NCBI RefSeq assembly: GCF_034190915.1
Contig: NW_026947514.1
Span: 2,191,701 to 2,255,700, forward strand
Reading direction: 5' to 3'
From: Cavia porcellus
Taxonomy: Eukaryota; Chordata; Mammalia; Rodentia; Caviidae
Length of the DNA stretch: 64,000 nucleotides
This document shows, in pieces, positions 24,601 through 36,600 of this stretch (positions are counted from its first letter, which is position 1; the number at the start of each line of letters is the position of its first letter). Below the pieces are notes generated by a model. That model searched no databases and was not told the origin of the DNA. It saw nothing but the letters and a program-made list of their open reading frames with translations. The position numbers and the translations under genes are program-made.

Positions 24601-27600
24601 GAGCACTTGGCCCACCAGGCAGCCAGGCTGCCCCCGCAGTGCAGGGCTGCAGGCCAGGGAGGGTAGAGGAGCAGGGCTGCTCAATCTCCAGAACCAGGCT
24701 GCTGGCGACCACCATGGAGCTTTCCCAGCACTCTCGGAATCACCAATGCTGACAGGTGAAGGGGAGCTACACGTATACCCAGGGGCCGGGCAGCCCAGGC
24801 AGGACTCCTGTCCCGTTCTGCCCGAGCTAGCAAGCTGCTTCCCACTGAGCTGATGCACCAAGCTCGGACTCTCACTGTGGCTTGTTTTTTTTAATAAACT
24901 GGTCCCACCATGCCACTTCTAGCAGCTAAAGGGTACCGTAAGGAAGTTTCGCAGGACAGGTGAACTGCTTTTTAGAGCAAACTGGTTCTGTTTTTCCGCC
25001 CTGTGTGTGCACAGAAGGTGTACTTTGAGCTGGCTAGAGAGTCCAGTCCCCTGGGGCTGGAGATTTAGGTCAGCGGCATAAGCGCCTGCCTTGCAAGCAG
25101 GCAGTCGTGAGTTCAATCCCCCGTACTGATAAAAAGGAAAAAAAAAAAAAAAAAAAAAAAAAAAGAGAGAGTCCAGTCCCTTAGACTCTGGGGAAAGGAC
25201 TCCACTGGCCTTTCTGTCATCTTTTCCTCCTAGTGCTGGACCCTGCAGGGTGCGAGAGCCACACTCAGCCACAAGAATGGGAAGGGGCTGCTCTGTACTC
25301 TACTACAAAGCCCATGGGAGTCTTGCCCTGAAGTCTCCAGGCCAAGTCTGCTCAGCAGAGAGTGCTGCAAACACATTTCCGCCATGGCTTCCCTGAAACC
25401 CACCAGAGCCTCTGAGGTGAGCGTCCTCTGACGCTCACCTGTCCCTCACCTGTCTGCAGGTACAGGTCCCCGTTGGTCCTGATGATCCAGGCTGTGTCAT
25501 CGCTCAGGGCCACAAACACGGCCTGGGGCAGTGCTTCATACCAGTGCCGTTTGCCCTTGATGGTGACCTTCCCACAGGCAAAGGCGCGGTTGGATTTCTG
25601 TTCAATCTTCCAGAGAAGGGCTCCTGGGGACACAGAGGCCCACTCACTGCCAGTGAACACTTGGGTCGCCTGCAAAGACCTGTATCCTGGCTCTGTTGGG
25701 CCAAGTGGGGCGTGGTGGCACACTCCTGTAATCCCAGCACTGGGAGGCTGAGGCAGGAGGCCTTCCAAGTCCAAGACCAGCCTGGGCTAATCGGGCCAGA
25801 GGTCTGAGCCTCTGCCATCTTCCACCAGCTGTCTGGCTTTGGTGCCTTGCTCCTCAACATCTTCAGCCTTCCCGTCATACTTTACGGGGACAGAGCCTGG
25901 TCACTTGGGCTCCAGGGAAAGGGCTCTGCTGGCCTTTCTGTCCTCTCTTCCCAGTGCTGGACCCTGCAGGGTGCACAGCAGCCGAGGTCCACGGAAGTGC
26001 ACAGCACTAGGGGCTGCCACGTCGCTCGCCCTCACCCAGGGGCCCAAAATAGCAATGATAGGAGAGGGCTGTGGTTCTGAGACAGGGCCTGGCTGAACTC
26101 AGTGTGTAGCCGAAGCTGGCCTCAAACTCTAAACAATCCTCCTGCCTCAACTTCCTGAGTGCTGAGATTACAGGCATGGGCCACCACGCCTGGCTACAAG
26201 TAAGGGTCTATGTAGACAAGCTGAGGTGCCACAGAGTGGATGAAGTTCTCTAAGGCACCAAAAGGAAGGACTAAGTCTAGACCAGCTAAAGGGAGGGCTG
26301 CACACAAAGGACACATTGGGCGTTTTTCACCCAGAAAGGGATCCTGACCCACAGAGGAAGGCAGACGGAGGACAGAGCAGGGGGTGGGTGTGGCCGGGCC
26401 ACTGTGGGAGGGTGAAACGGCACCTGGACGACCCAAAGCGAGGGCACTGCCAAGTGCCATGTGGCACAGGGCCCTGGGGCCCTGGGAGCCTGGGACCTGC
26501 AGGACATATCAACTGAGGATGTGATGTCTGTCAGGTGGAGGCCTCCCACCCAGAGCAACCAAGGAAGAACACAGGACACCTACGACCAGGGCGAACCAGC
26601 ATTTCTAAATGCCGGGAGAGAAGCCCACAGGTAACAATGCAAACAGGAACAGCTAAGATGCTCAGTCCTGTGATGCTAGCAATGGGCAGACTGTCACCTC
26701 AGCCAGCTCCAAGGAAAACATTCCCAAGCAACCTGTGAAAGAAAGCGAGCAAAACAGTGCAGGACAGGGGCTGGGATTTAGCTCAGTGGCATAAGCGCCT
26801 GCCTTGCAAGTGTGCGGTCGTGAGTTCAATACCTGGTACCGATAAAAAAGAAAAAGACCAAAAATAAAAAACACTAGTTTTAAAAATGTTGGCGAAGAGG
26901 AAGGCAAGTTAAGGGCTGTTCACAGGGACATGAGAAAGGACAGGGCCGAGAGCAGATTCAGCCTCTGTCACATCTGTCCTCATGGCCTGACACGCACGGA
27001 CACACACTTCGGGTCCACCTGCCCTGCCACACGGGAACAGCAAAAGCGGCCAACACTGGGGAAAAGCGCGCTGTGAGTGGCAGCGCACACCTGTGATCCT
27101 GGGACTTCATCAGGCTGAGGCAGGAGGGTCAAAAGTCTGCATCCTACTTGGGGAACTTAAAGGGACCCTGTCTCAAAGTAAGACAGGTCTGAGGATGTAG
27201 CTTGGTGGTTTGATCACCAGGACTATTAAAAACAAAAAGAGAATGGAAGGGAGGAAGGGAAAAAGGGATGGAGAAAAGGAAGAGAGGAAGGAAAACAAAA
27301 GAAAGCAAACAAGCAGATGCAAATCGAGATGGAAAGGGACAGAAAGGCAAGAATTTCAGGAAGCCTCGCTGACTTCCTAAGACGCTCAATAACGGGTGCA
27401 GGCGGGGTATCCCCCCACAGCCCAGTGCAGGTCAATTGCCCACAGTGCACAGATCGGTGGAGACTTTCCAGAAAGGAAGCCAAGCTACAGGAATGCACTC
27501 CATGTGGCCCCAGGCCTGACCTAAATTCAGTGGCCTCATAGACAATGGCACTTTTTCTAGAAAAAGACTGCATGTCATTGAGATCACTAAGAACCCTCAA

Positions 27601-30600
27601 GATTCAAACTATTCACACAGTGTACAAAAGTATCTTCACACATTGTCACAATTAAAACCCCAAACCCTAACTCAACAGCCTCCATGCCATCAACTGATGT
27701 GGAAAGACATGATACCAACCTCCAGACCTGGTCCCTGGAGCCCACCAAGGTCGATCCCAGCTTCTAGACCTGGTCCCCAGAGCCCACTGAGGTTGATCCC
27801 AGCCTCCAGACCCGGTCCCGGAGCCCACCAAGGAGGCCAACCTGAGGGAGACACTGCCACCTGCTGGACGGCATCTTCAAACTTCTGCCAGCGGAGCCTG
27901 GCGCCCGGCAGCGCGCTGCAGAACAGGCCGCCCTTATAGTCCAGGCACCAGATGTACTTCTCGGAGACCACCAGGCTGAGGATACCGTAGCCGGGGCCGG
28001 AGTAGCCCATCCAGCTCTCTGCAAACTGACAAGGACACTAGTGTGAGACCAACTCGGGGAAAGGGCTGCGCACATCACACGGCTGTCAGCGAGAGCGAGC
28101 AGCGTCGGAAGCACGTACGCTCTGACAGGTTTCCTGAGCAGCACTCAGCCCACACAGACAAGGACTCGGCCTTCCTCACCCTGGCTCACGGGCCCTGCGT
28201 GCAAGCTTGGCTTCCCCAGGCCTCGGTGCACAATGACAAGACCCACTCGGCTGCCTCCAGCACTGGACACCCCGGCACTCGGGAAGCACTGGGGGAAGGA
28301 ACCATGTGGGCTGGAAGCCCAATATGTCCCCCCAAAAATAACACCAGCTTGAGCTTCTGGGCCTGTGCTGCCCTTCACTTGCCACAGGGCTCTGGACTCG
28401 CTGACCCTCCCTGAGCCTTTCCTCCCCAGTCAGTGGTGAAAGAGACGTGCAGAGCACATCCTGCATGTGGCAGGCACCAACAAGCATCGTGCTGTCCACA
28501 CAGAGACCCTGTGGCCGGGTGAGGAAAGTGAAGAGCCATGGGCCGCGTCCTGTGTCCATGGTCAGCAGGAAATGTCATACAGCAGAGTCAGCTTTGAAAC
28601 CAAATGCATTTCATTGTAATGACGTACCAAGGAGAGTAAGCACCTTTAAAGGATTATTTCTTTATATAAAATGCCTCTGCACAGCCAATAGACCCCTCCT
28701 TGTTCCATGGGCTGGGCAGCCACCCGCAGGTCATGGAGGGAACAGCAGCTCTGTCACAGCCTCAGGTCCTGGGTGGCTCCTTGAGGGCCCTGTGTATGGG
28801 CAGGAAGGGACACTCATCTCTGTCCACTACACCGGCTGCTCTGCCAGGGCTCTGCAATGGCCCGGCTGACTGCACACAAGCCTGGCTTTGCTGGTCCAGA
28901 ACAAAGGGCCAGGAGCTGCTTTCACCACAGCAGGTCAGTGCAAGGCCTCCAAAGTAGCTCACGAGCCTGTGCTGCAAATTCTCCCAAACCAAGACTTTAA
29001 AACATATTTGGCTTCAGGTTTTGCAGCAGGATTATAAACGCTCTCCATGAGAAGGAAAACAGTTGGTCTTGACAAGAAGTCTTTAAGAAAAAAGGCAGTC
29101 TGCTAAGTAAAAGGGCAAGCCTACAATTTCAGCACAACTCAGGAGGCTGAGGCAGGAGAGTCACAACTTTTAGCCCTGTCTTGGCAACTAAGCAAGACCG
29201 TCTCAAAATAAATAAAAAGACCTGGAGATGTACTCAATGATTCAGTACTCCTGGGTTCAACCCCAACTACTGCCAAAGAAAAAAAGAAAGAAAGAATGAA
29301 CAGACGGGACAGCAATCAGTGACTGTTCGTTAGTGACCCTGTCTAGCCACCCACACCACACACCTGATCCGACTTGAGCAGGGCAGGGTCGTCCGTGCCT
29401 GGCTGGCTCAGGTCCTGCAGGGAGTGCCCGGCTCTGAGCTCTGTGACACTCGTCTCTGAGGATGATGATGGCAGCCCGTGGGCGTAGATGTCCTCCTCAT
29501 CACTGGACGTCAGCCCTGGGTCCTGGGAAGGTGGCTCGAGCCGGGGCCTCTGGGTGCCAGCCACTGAGGCGGTCATGAGAAGGGCCACTTGTCTCCCCTC
29601 ACTCTCCCTGTCACCTTCAGATGGGGGCATCTCCTTTTGCCCTGTGTCATGGTCAGTGACAGCAGCCCAAAGGTCCACAGTGAGGTGCCCAGAGCCATCC
29701 TGCTCCTTGCTGGCTGGCTCAGCCATGACCTTGGGAGGCCACCACACTGCCCTTGAGGCCCTGCTGAGACTGGGAGGCCCCTCGAGTGAGTCCAGGAGCA
29801 AGGGTTCTGGAAAGGGGCTCTCAGGGCTCTCAGCCTCTGCATCCTCCCCCTCAGGGGCCTTGGCAGAGCTGTCCTGGCTTGGGCAGGGCACCCATCTGTG
29901 GTAGATATCAGCCTTCACAGGACTGAGCTGCTCTTCGTGTCCTCCGTCATTGTCACCCTCCAGGCTTTCCCTCGGGAGTAAGGGCAGCGTCAACGCCCTG
30001 GGGAGCAGCTCCAGCTCCCCTTCAAGGTGACACTGAGGAACTTCAGGGACAGCGTCAGCCTCCTCATTCAGTGCGTTGGGGGCAGATCCAGGTGCCTCCA
30101 GGATGCTGAATGTTTCTGGGTCATGATTTTCTAGCAAGACGTCGCTCACCTCGCTGCCCCCGAGGCTGCTCTCGCCGTCAGGTGACTCTATGCTCAGCTG
30201 GTCCACACTGCTGCCCAGGATGCTTGAGGCCACGGACAGCCGCTCTGTGCTCAGGGACCGGGGGCTGCCGCCGGGGAACTCGGAGCAGGGTGTTGGCTCC
30301 AGGGAGCTGGCACATGAGTGACCACCTCCTCCGGCTTCTAATTGAAAATGAGAACACTCAGGAGACAATGCAACTGTAAGAGGCGACTTGGAAACAAACT
30401 TTGTCCTGAGAGAAACACTTCAAATGGAAGAATAAACCTCAAGTAGAACAGCCCTGATGCAGGGATGTTATGTAAGATACAAACACCATACACCGAGGGG
30501 GCCCACCAAGAAGTTTTCAGGAAGAGGGGACAGCAGGCAGGGGGTTTAGCTAAGCGCTGTAAGCGCCTGCTTAGCAAACTAGAGGTTATGAGTTCAATCT

Positions 30601-33600
30601 CAGGCACACAAAAAAAGAGGGGGACAGCAAAGTGGGGTGCTTGACTAATCACAGACCAATCTTTCCATACCATTTGAACGCTAAGGAATCTGGTCACGAG
30701 TCCCTTTAATCCTGCAGTGACCTTCAGCCAGAGAGGCATAATGGGCACGACGAAATTCTGAGTTTGAAACGCTCCATGTTAAATCCCCGTCTGGCAAGAG
30801 GGGCCACTATGCACCAGCACAGGTGCCCCCACCACCACTGGGCCAAGCCCCACCTGGTCTGCAGCCCCCAGAGGCCAACATTTTAACTTAAATACTGAAA
30901 AGAACTAAACCAGGTTCTCTCAGCAGGGTGCATTGCCAGAGACTCGAGGGTCACCTGCACTCTCTAGAGATGCCATGTGCACGTTTGCGTTAGCTCACAT
31001 GTTCCCTGCTAGTGTGTGCAGCATGACCCAGGGTCTTCTCCAGGGAGCAGCTGTTCCTTTTTGGAGACTGTCCCTCCCACCCCCAGTATGCAGACATGTG
31101 TGCCTCGAGGCACAGACTCACCTGTTCTTTTCTTCTTTTTCCTTCTCACCCTGATGGGCTTCACGATCAGCTCCTGCTCGAAGTCCTCCACACTGATGGC
31201 CCTGAATCTCTGCGAGGTGGGCTGGCTGGCCTGGCTGAGCTCCACAGTGCTTGGGGGCGCAGGTGGCAGCAGGTTAGAGCTGCTGTCGGTGGAGGTGAGT
31301 GAGCTGCTCCGGCTCCGGGGCTCACTGGCTGCCGAGCTGGCCACCGAAGACCCTCTGAGCCTGGTCTCTGTGGTGCTGGCCCCCAGGGGCTTCTCCGGAC
31401 ACTCCCCAGGGATGTGTTCGGGACCTCGTGCCAGCTCCAGACTGTCTCTTGCTGAGAGAGAAGAGCTTGGTGAACACTGCTGCCCAAGGGGCTTGGCTAA
31501 CCTTCGGAGCAGCTGGCAGAGGGGGAGCCTGGCCTCCATCCCACAAAGAACTGGACAACTCTACGTCCACAGGCACCCAGGAGACAGAATCACAGATGGT
31601 GGCATGGGTTCTGACTGAAGGAGCTCTGGTACCAGACTCAGGACAGTAAATCACTGTTTTTTGTTTTGTTTTTTTGTCTTTTTCCTTTTTATCGGTACCA
31701 GGGATGGAACTCACAACTGCCTGCTTGCAAGGCAGGTGCTTATGCCGCTGAGCTAAATCCTCAGCCCCAGTAATTCACTATTGCTGCCTGATTGGCAGCA
31801 AGGAAATGCCACTAAGTGTACAATGTTATCACTTCAACTCACAAGTCATTTTTTTGTCTTGAGACAGGGTCTCACTATACATTTCAGGCTGGGCTTCAGC
31901 TCATTTTGTAGCCCCAGTTGGTCTCGAACTCACAAAGATCCTCCTGCCTCAGCTTCAAGTGCTAGGATTATAGGCAGCACCACTACATCTGGCTGACTCA
32001 CAAATTGTTAGTTAAAGAACTCTGCTCTACTTAGTTGTAGCTCATTCTTCAACTACATCCTGAATATACCTTAATTTGACTCAAATGGCATTTGAAAAAC
32101 ATATGTGTACTGATAACCAAGCTTCCTGAAATTCAAGGCGGGATAAGGGTTTTCTGCTGGGGTGGACTGCAGGAGAGGAAGCAGATGCAGGAGGTCAGCA
32201 TCAGCACAAGCACAGAGCACAGCCAGGGCAGCGGAACCCAGGTCCCCACACCTGTCCCTGAGGGCCTGAAAGCTGGCCAGTGTCTCGCTGAGGGGATGTA
32301 TCCCTGTAAGCTGACACACAAAGGCTGCCAGAGCCTGAACAGCTCCAGACCCAGCCCCCTGCACTCAAACTACAGGACACACTCGTCACCAGGCTTCCTT
32401 GGTACCCAGCATCACCAGGGGCCAGAACACAGATGTCAGGCAGGCGCAGGGACCTGGACTCATGGTGCCAATGTGTGCCAGGCACAAGGGCAGGGGCTGC
32501 TAGAGGTGACTCGCCTGGAGCCACGCTGTCCAAGATGGCAGCCACCAGCCACCTGCAGCCATTTGCATTCAGATGAAGTACAGGTCAAACTGTACTTGCT
32601 CAGCAGCAGCCTTCCCAGGAGGGTGACAGCCTGCCAGACCATGCAGACTCAGAGCGCTGGGCAGCAGTGACCCGGAGGCTCCCCAGCACTCAAACGTGGG
32701 ACTGTGGAAATGACTAACAGATATACCTGCTTGTTTAATTAAGCAAAGCTGCTACTGCTTAGCCAGCAAAATCCCAGCAAGTCTAACCACAACCTGGAGA
32801 GTGCCACCTTGCCATACACAGCACGGTGTGTAACCAGTACAAACCTATTGGCCCTAGTCCTTCAGGCCTGCTCGAAATTCTGATGATGTTCCTGTCTCCC
32901 TTCAAGAAAAATATTTCATTTTCTGTGCAGGAAACAGACACAATATCACCGGATCCTTCCAAACCAGCAATGGTGGCCTGTCAAAAGAGATACACCAAAA
33001 TTTCAAAACCAGGTACCAGTAACAGTTCAGAGCACAAAAAAGCACATGTAAGAATCTAAGCCAGTCAAGTGACACCTGCACTTTGCTATGATAACATTCT
33101 GAAAAATACTTTTTTTTTTAAGGTGGTGGGAATTGAACCCAAGAGAGCTTGACCACTGAGCCTGAGCCTGAGCCCCAGCCCCAGCCCTTCCCATTTATTT
33201 ATTCTGAGGCAGAGTCTTACTAGATTGCCAGGCTGGACCATGACTTGTGACTGCTACTGTTTCAGCCTCCTGGGCTGGCAAGATTAGAGGTGTATACCAC
33301 TAAATCCAGCTCTGAAGGTTGGGGTTTTGAGGGTTTTTTTGTTTTCTTGGGGAGACACTGGGAATCAAACTCAGGGCCTTGTGCTTGCCAGGCAGGTGCT
33401 GTGCACTGACCTACGTCCCCAGCCCTGATTTTTTTTTTTTTTTTTTTCAGTATTTGTGGTACAGTGGATTGAACTTGGGGTCTCCGCAGACTCACACCCT
33501 CGACCTTTTTGTTTTGTTTTGGAGACAGGGTCTCGCCAAGATGCCCAGGATGGGCTGAAACTTGCCATCTAGCCTAAGTGTCACCCAGTGCTGGCCTGTA

Positions 33601-36600
33601 CCACCACACCCAGCTGAAAATTCTGAAGAGTAACTCAACCCAAGTCAGGTGCTATCTGACAGGTGCTCATTGAGCAGTAGGGTGACAGGCCCAGGCAAGT
33701 GGAGCCTCTCTCCAGACCTCGGCCGCCCGGCTCCCCACTCCTGTGACCCAGATCTCATCCTCATTGGCAAGGGACCTCTGCCATCGGTGGCTGCCAGTCC
33801 TCTGCCTGCCACCTGCCTAGGCAAATCTCTGGCTTGTGCCAGTCCATGCGCCAGCCCTGCTCTTCCACAGCCCGGGGGGCCAGCACAAGCTTTTCTCTCT
33901 GCTCAGACCCTGTTCCAGTCCCTGTCACTGGAGGACTTCCACCTCTGCAGGCAGTGATTTTGCACAGTTGTTGCTTCTTGGCCAATAGTGCAGGCAAGAA
34001 ACGGGTTTGCTGTGTGAAATCAAGGGGCCTGTGCTCCCTGCTGATTTTTAGGTGGCCGCGCAGGCGGCTGAAGCAGGCCGCTGGCTTCCGAGAGCTGGGG
34101 AGGCACAGACCTGCTCCTGGCTGTGCTGCCTGCTGGCCCCTGCCTGGGAACAGGGCTAATTATACCTCTGGGCAGGTGAGAAGTGCTGATGTTCAGTCAC
34201 AGACTATGCTGACGCCACTAATTAGTGAGCTCCAAAGGAGCCCTAGGGAAGAAGAAAAGTCACCATCACTGGGAAAGGGAGCACCAACTGCCCCTGAAAC
34301 AGTCTCATGGAGGATTGAACACAGCTTCCGGGTGGTCCCCCAACCAACACCACCACTCCACTTCTCTGGCCGGCCCGTGGGGCAAGAGGTTCGAGGCTCA
34401 GTTTCCTTTTCTCCTGAGCCAGTATCACCAGGCCAGCTGGCGACCTTGTTTACAGGGCCCCCCGGGGAGTGGATGGAGTTTGCTTTCTGCTGACAGCATC
34501 CAGCGAGAAAACTGCGGCCTCCTCCAGCAGGGCTCTGCTGAGTCCTGCCAGGCGCTCATGGCGGAGGAGTCTGGGCAACAGCCGGTAGGGTGAAGCTGGC
34601 ACAAGCTTCACTCTTAGGACAAGCAGAAACTGAAGGCCGGGTCGGGCTGGGCAGCACATGCCTGTAATCCCGCCATTTGGGAGGCAGAGGCAAGAGGATT
34701 GCTGTGAGATTGAGGCCAGTCTAGGCTACATAGCACAAGGCCAGCCTGAACTGCACACAGAGGCCCTGGCTCAAAACAGACAAAAAAAGAAAGAAAGAAA
34801 GAAACTGAAAAGAACTGCTTTGTTTAAAGTCGTACACTGCTTATTGTTTCTACCTGACCCTTTACCATCTTGATTCAAGCAGAAATTGCTTCCTATCATG
34901 ATTTAATAATGTTGGGAAGTTACCCCTGATACGTCCTTAAGTTAACAAGTGGAACAGACCCTGACAGGATAACATGACTTCCTCTGGGTGAGACCAAGGT
35001 AAAGGAGAGCGCAGGTGGAGGGAGAGGCCGCTGCGCTGCCCAGGTGGGACAGCTGTGCTGAACGCTCACTGATGATCACATCCCAGGGGCCCGGCTATGG
35101 CTGGTGATGGAAATTGTGCTCCATGAGGCCCTGGGTTCCATTCCCGGTGCTGGGAAGAAAGAGGGAAGAACACGGCCCAGACAGCCGAGGAGGAGCAGCA
35201 CTGACGTACACAACACACTTTATCTCTGGGCAGGGTAAAGGCGACTGGGTTTCAAAAGCAAATTATCTTTTGAAATCTACAAAAACCACAAACAAATGCT
35301 CCTTTCATTCCCTGGAGCAGCTGGAGGGTGCGGGAATGCCCTGGAACCAGCTCTCCTCTCCCGCAGGGCAGGCCTCCCCGTGGACTGGACCCCAGGCCAG
35401 GCCCCGCACCTGGCTCACGGTGTCCAGAAGGTAGATGCTATACTCGTTCCAGCTCAGCACCCAGCCCTCCCGGAAGAAGCAGGACACCAGCCCCAGGTGC
35501 TTCTCGGTGGAGCCGCAGCCTCCCCCATCTGCAGGCTCCAGTCGCGGGTATAGCTCGAAGGGCGGGACCCCACCGGCGAAGACATCCTTGAGGATAAAGG
35601 TGGCCTGCACGGTGCCGTGTGCGTCGGCCTTCCACAGCCGAAGTCCAGGCCGGGATGCGTACAGGGTGAGGTCGCTCTGCTTGCACAGTCCTGGTATAAA
35701 ACAAGCACCAAATTTCCCAGTACTACAATCAGGAGAAAAAAAGAAAGAAAAAGCAGGCATGGACCGATTTACATGACACAGCTGCCAGCCCTGTGAGTCA
35801 AAACAAGAGTCCAGGTAACGGCTCCCACTGTCCTGTGGCTGGCTTCCTAGCTGCCCCCATGTTCCACCTTGGCTCCAGGCTCTGTGTGCAGCCTTGAAGC
35901 TCCCGGGGCAGCCTCTGGGCCTGCTCCAGCCAGCACAGGCACAAGGCAGCAGCCCTGGCTGGCCGTGCTCTGCTCTGATGCTGCGGCCTGAGCTGACTGC
36001 CGGGCCGACCCCAGCATGCTGCCCACACAGAACTCCCCTAATGTTACCAGGGCTTCCTTTCTGGCAGCCAGGCCGAGGATTCTTTTCCTTTTTAAATTAT
36101 GAAATGCCTGAACATGCAAAAAACATGTAATAAAAGATACGTGGTCTTGTCAGGGATAGAGCTCAGTGGCACGGCACCTGCCTGGCAAGCTCGGGTCCTG
36201 AGTTCAATTCTTAGTACCAAAAGAAAAAAAAAGCCACAAGTTACACAGCCTAAAAGGGTGCCCAGGCACGTGCCCACCCTGACACAGGAAGTGCCAAGGG
36301 ACCAGTGCTTCCATTCTTCCTGCCCGCTCTGGCCACAGCACTCAGCTGCTGTGTCACTCTCTTGCTCTTATTACTAGTTTAATCACACATCTACATATCC
36401 CTATACACCATTCAATTAGTACTGTCTTTCCACTTCCTCAACAACAGTGACCCTTTTTGTATACTTTTGCGATGTGTTTTCTCATTTAACACTGATTTAC
36501 TCAGATAAGAAGACGATATTCATTTTCACTGCTATATCGTGTTCCACACCTTGTTTGCCCTCTTGTTGAAATCTGACTTTTTGCGTGCAGCTGGGGATTG

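Larger units (their letters stand above)
18354..25449 (-). other. TECPR2: TECPR2 introns 11-15
   Basis: Introns 11 (23581-25449), 12 (22300-23399), 13 (20716-22157), 14 (19779-20474) and 15 (18354-19688), interleaved with exons 12-15. They carry ID copies (25051-25165, 20003-20100, 18840-18945), reverse SINEs (22880-23045, 21000-21125) and a reverse T-tract-bounded L1-like 3' segment (21239-21610). 18,380-18,830, 18,950-19,680, 22,310-22,880 and 23,700-24,280 show nothing recognised. Confidence 0.8.
25624..27841 (-). other. TECPR2: TECPR2 intron 10 (2,218 bp)
   Basis: Begins in the third unit of a 42-bp minisatellite and contains a B1 (25702-25800), a reverse B1 (26075-26200), an ID (26766-26870), a B1-type SINE and a purine-rich tract (27237-27310). 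26,210-26,760 and 27,310-27,710 hold no recognised element. Confidence 0.8.
28026..32844 (-). other. TECPR2: TECPR2 introns 7, 8 and 9
   Basis: Intron 7 is 31452-32844, intron 8 is 30338-31121 and intron 9 is 28026-29363; exons 8 and 9 lie between them. Intron 7 carries a reverse ID and B1 (31673-31770, 31855-32000), intron 8 an old plus ID (30538-30615), intron 9 a plus B1-type SINE (29113-29290). The rest of these introns shows nothing recognised. Confidence 0.8.
32978..35409 (-). other. TECPR2: TECPR2 intron 6 (2,432 bp)
   Basis: Reverse SINE cluster at 33110-33615 and a plus B1 at 34650-34800. 33,620-34,640 and 34,810-35,400 show no exon-like match. A 219-codon plus-strand frame at 33834-34493 looks fortuitous. 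Confidence 0.8.

Noticed and set aside
25055..25125. tRNA-Ala-like gene at the ID SINE
   Set aside because: It has A and B boxes and an anticodon arm, but T-stem pairing is lost, an A-rich tail follows and TSDs flank it; this is a SINE, not a tRNA gene. The same applies to all ID copies.
31009..31539. Long minus frame around exon 8 beyond its splice sites
   Set aside because: Read-through of exon 8 into introns on both sides; the AG acceptor at 31452 and the GTGAGT donor at 31121 delimit the true exon and phases match the neighbours.
33834..34493. 219-codon plus-strand open frame in intron 6
   Set aside because: No similarity to a known family, and no support from splice sites or conservation.
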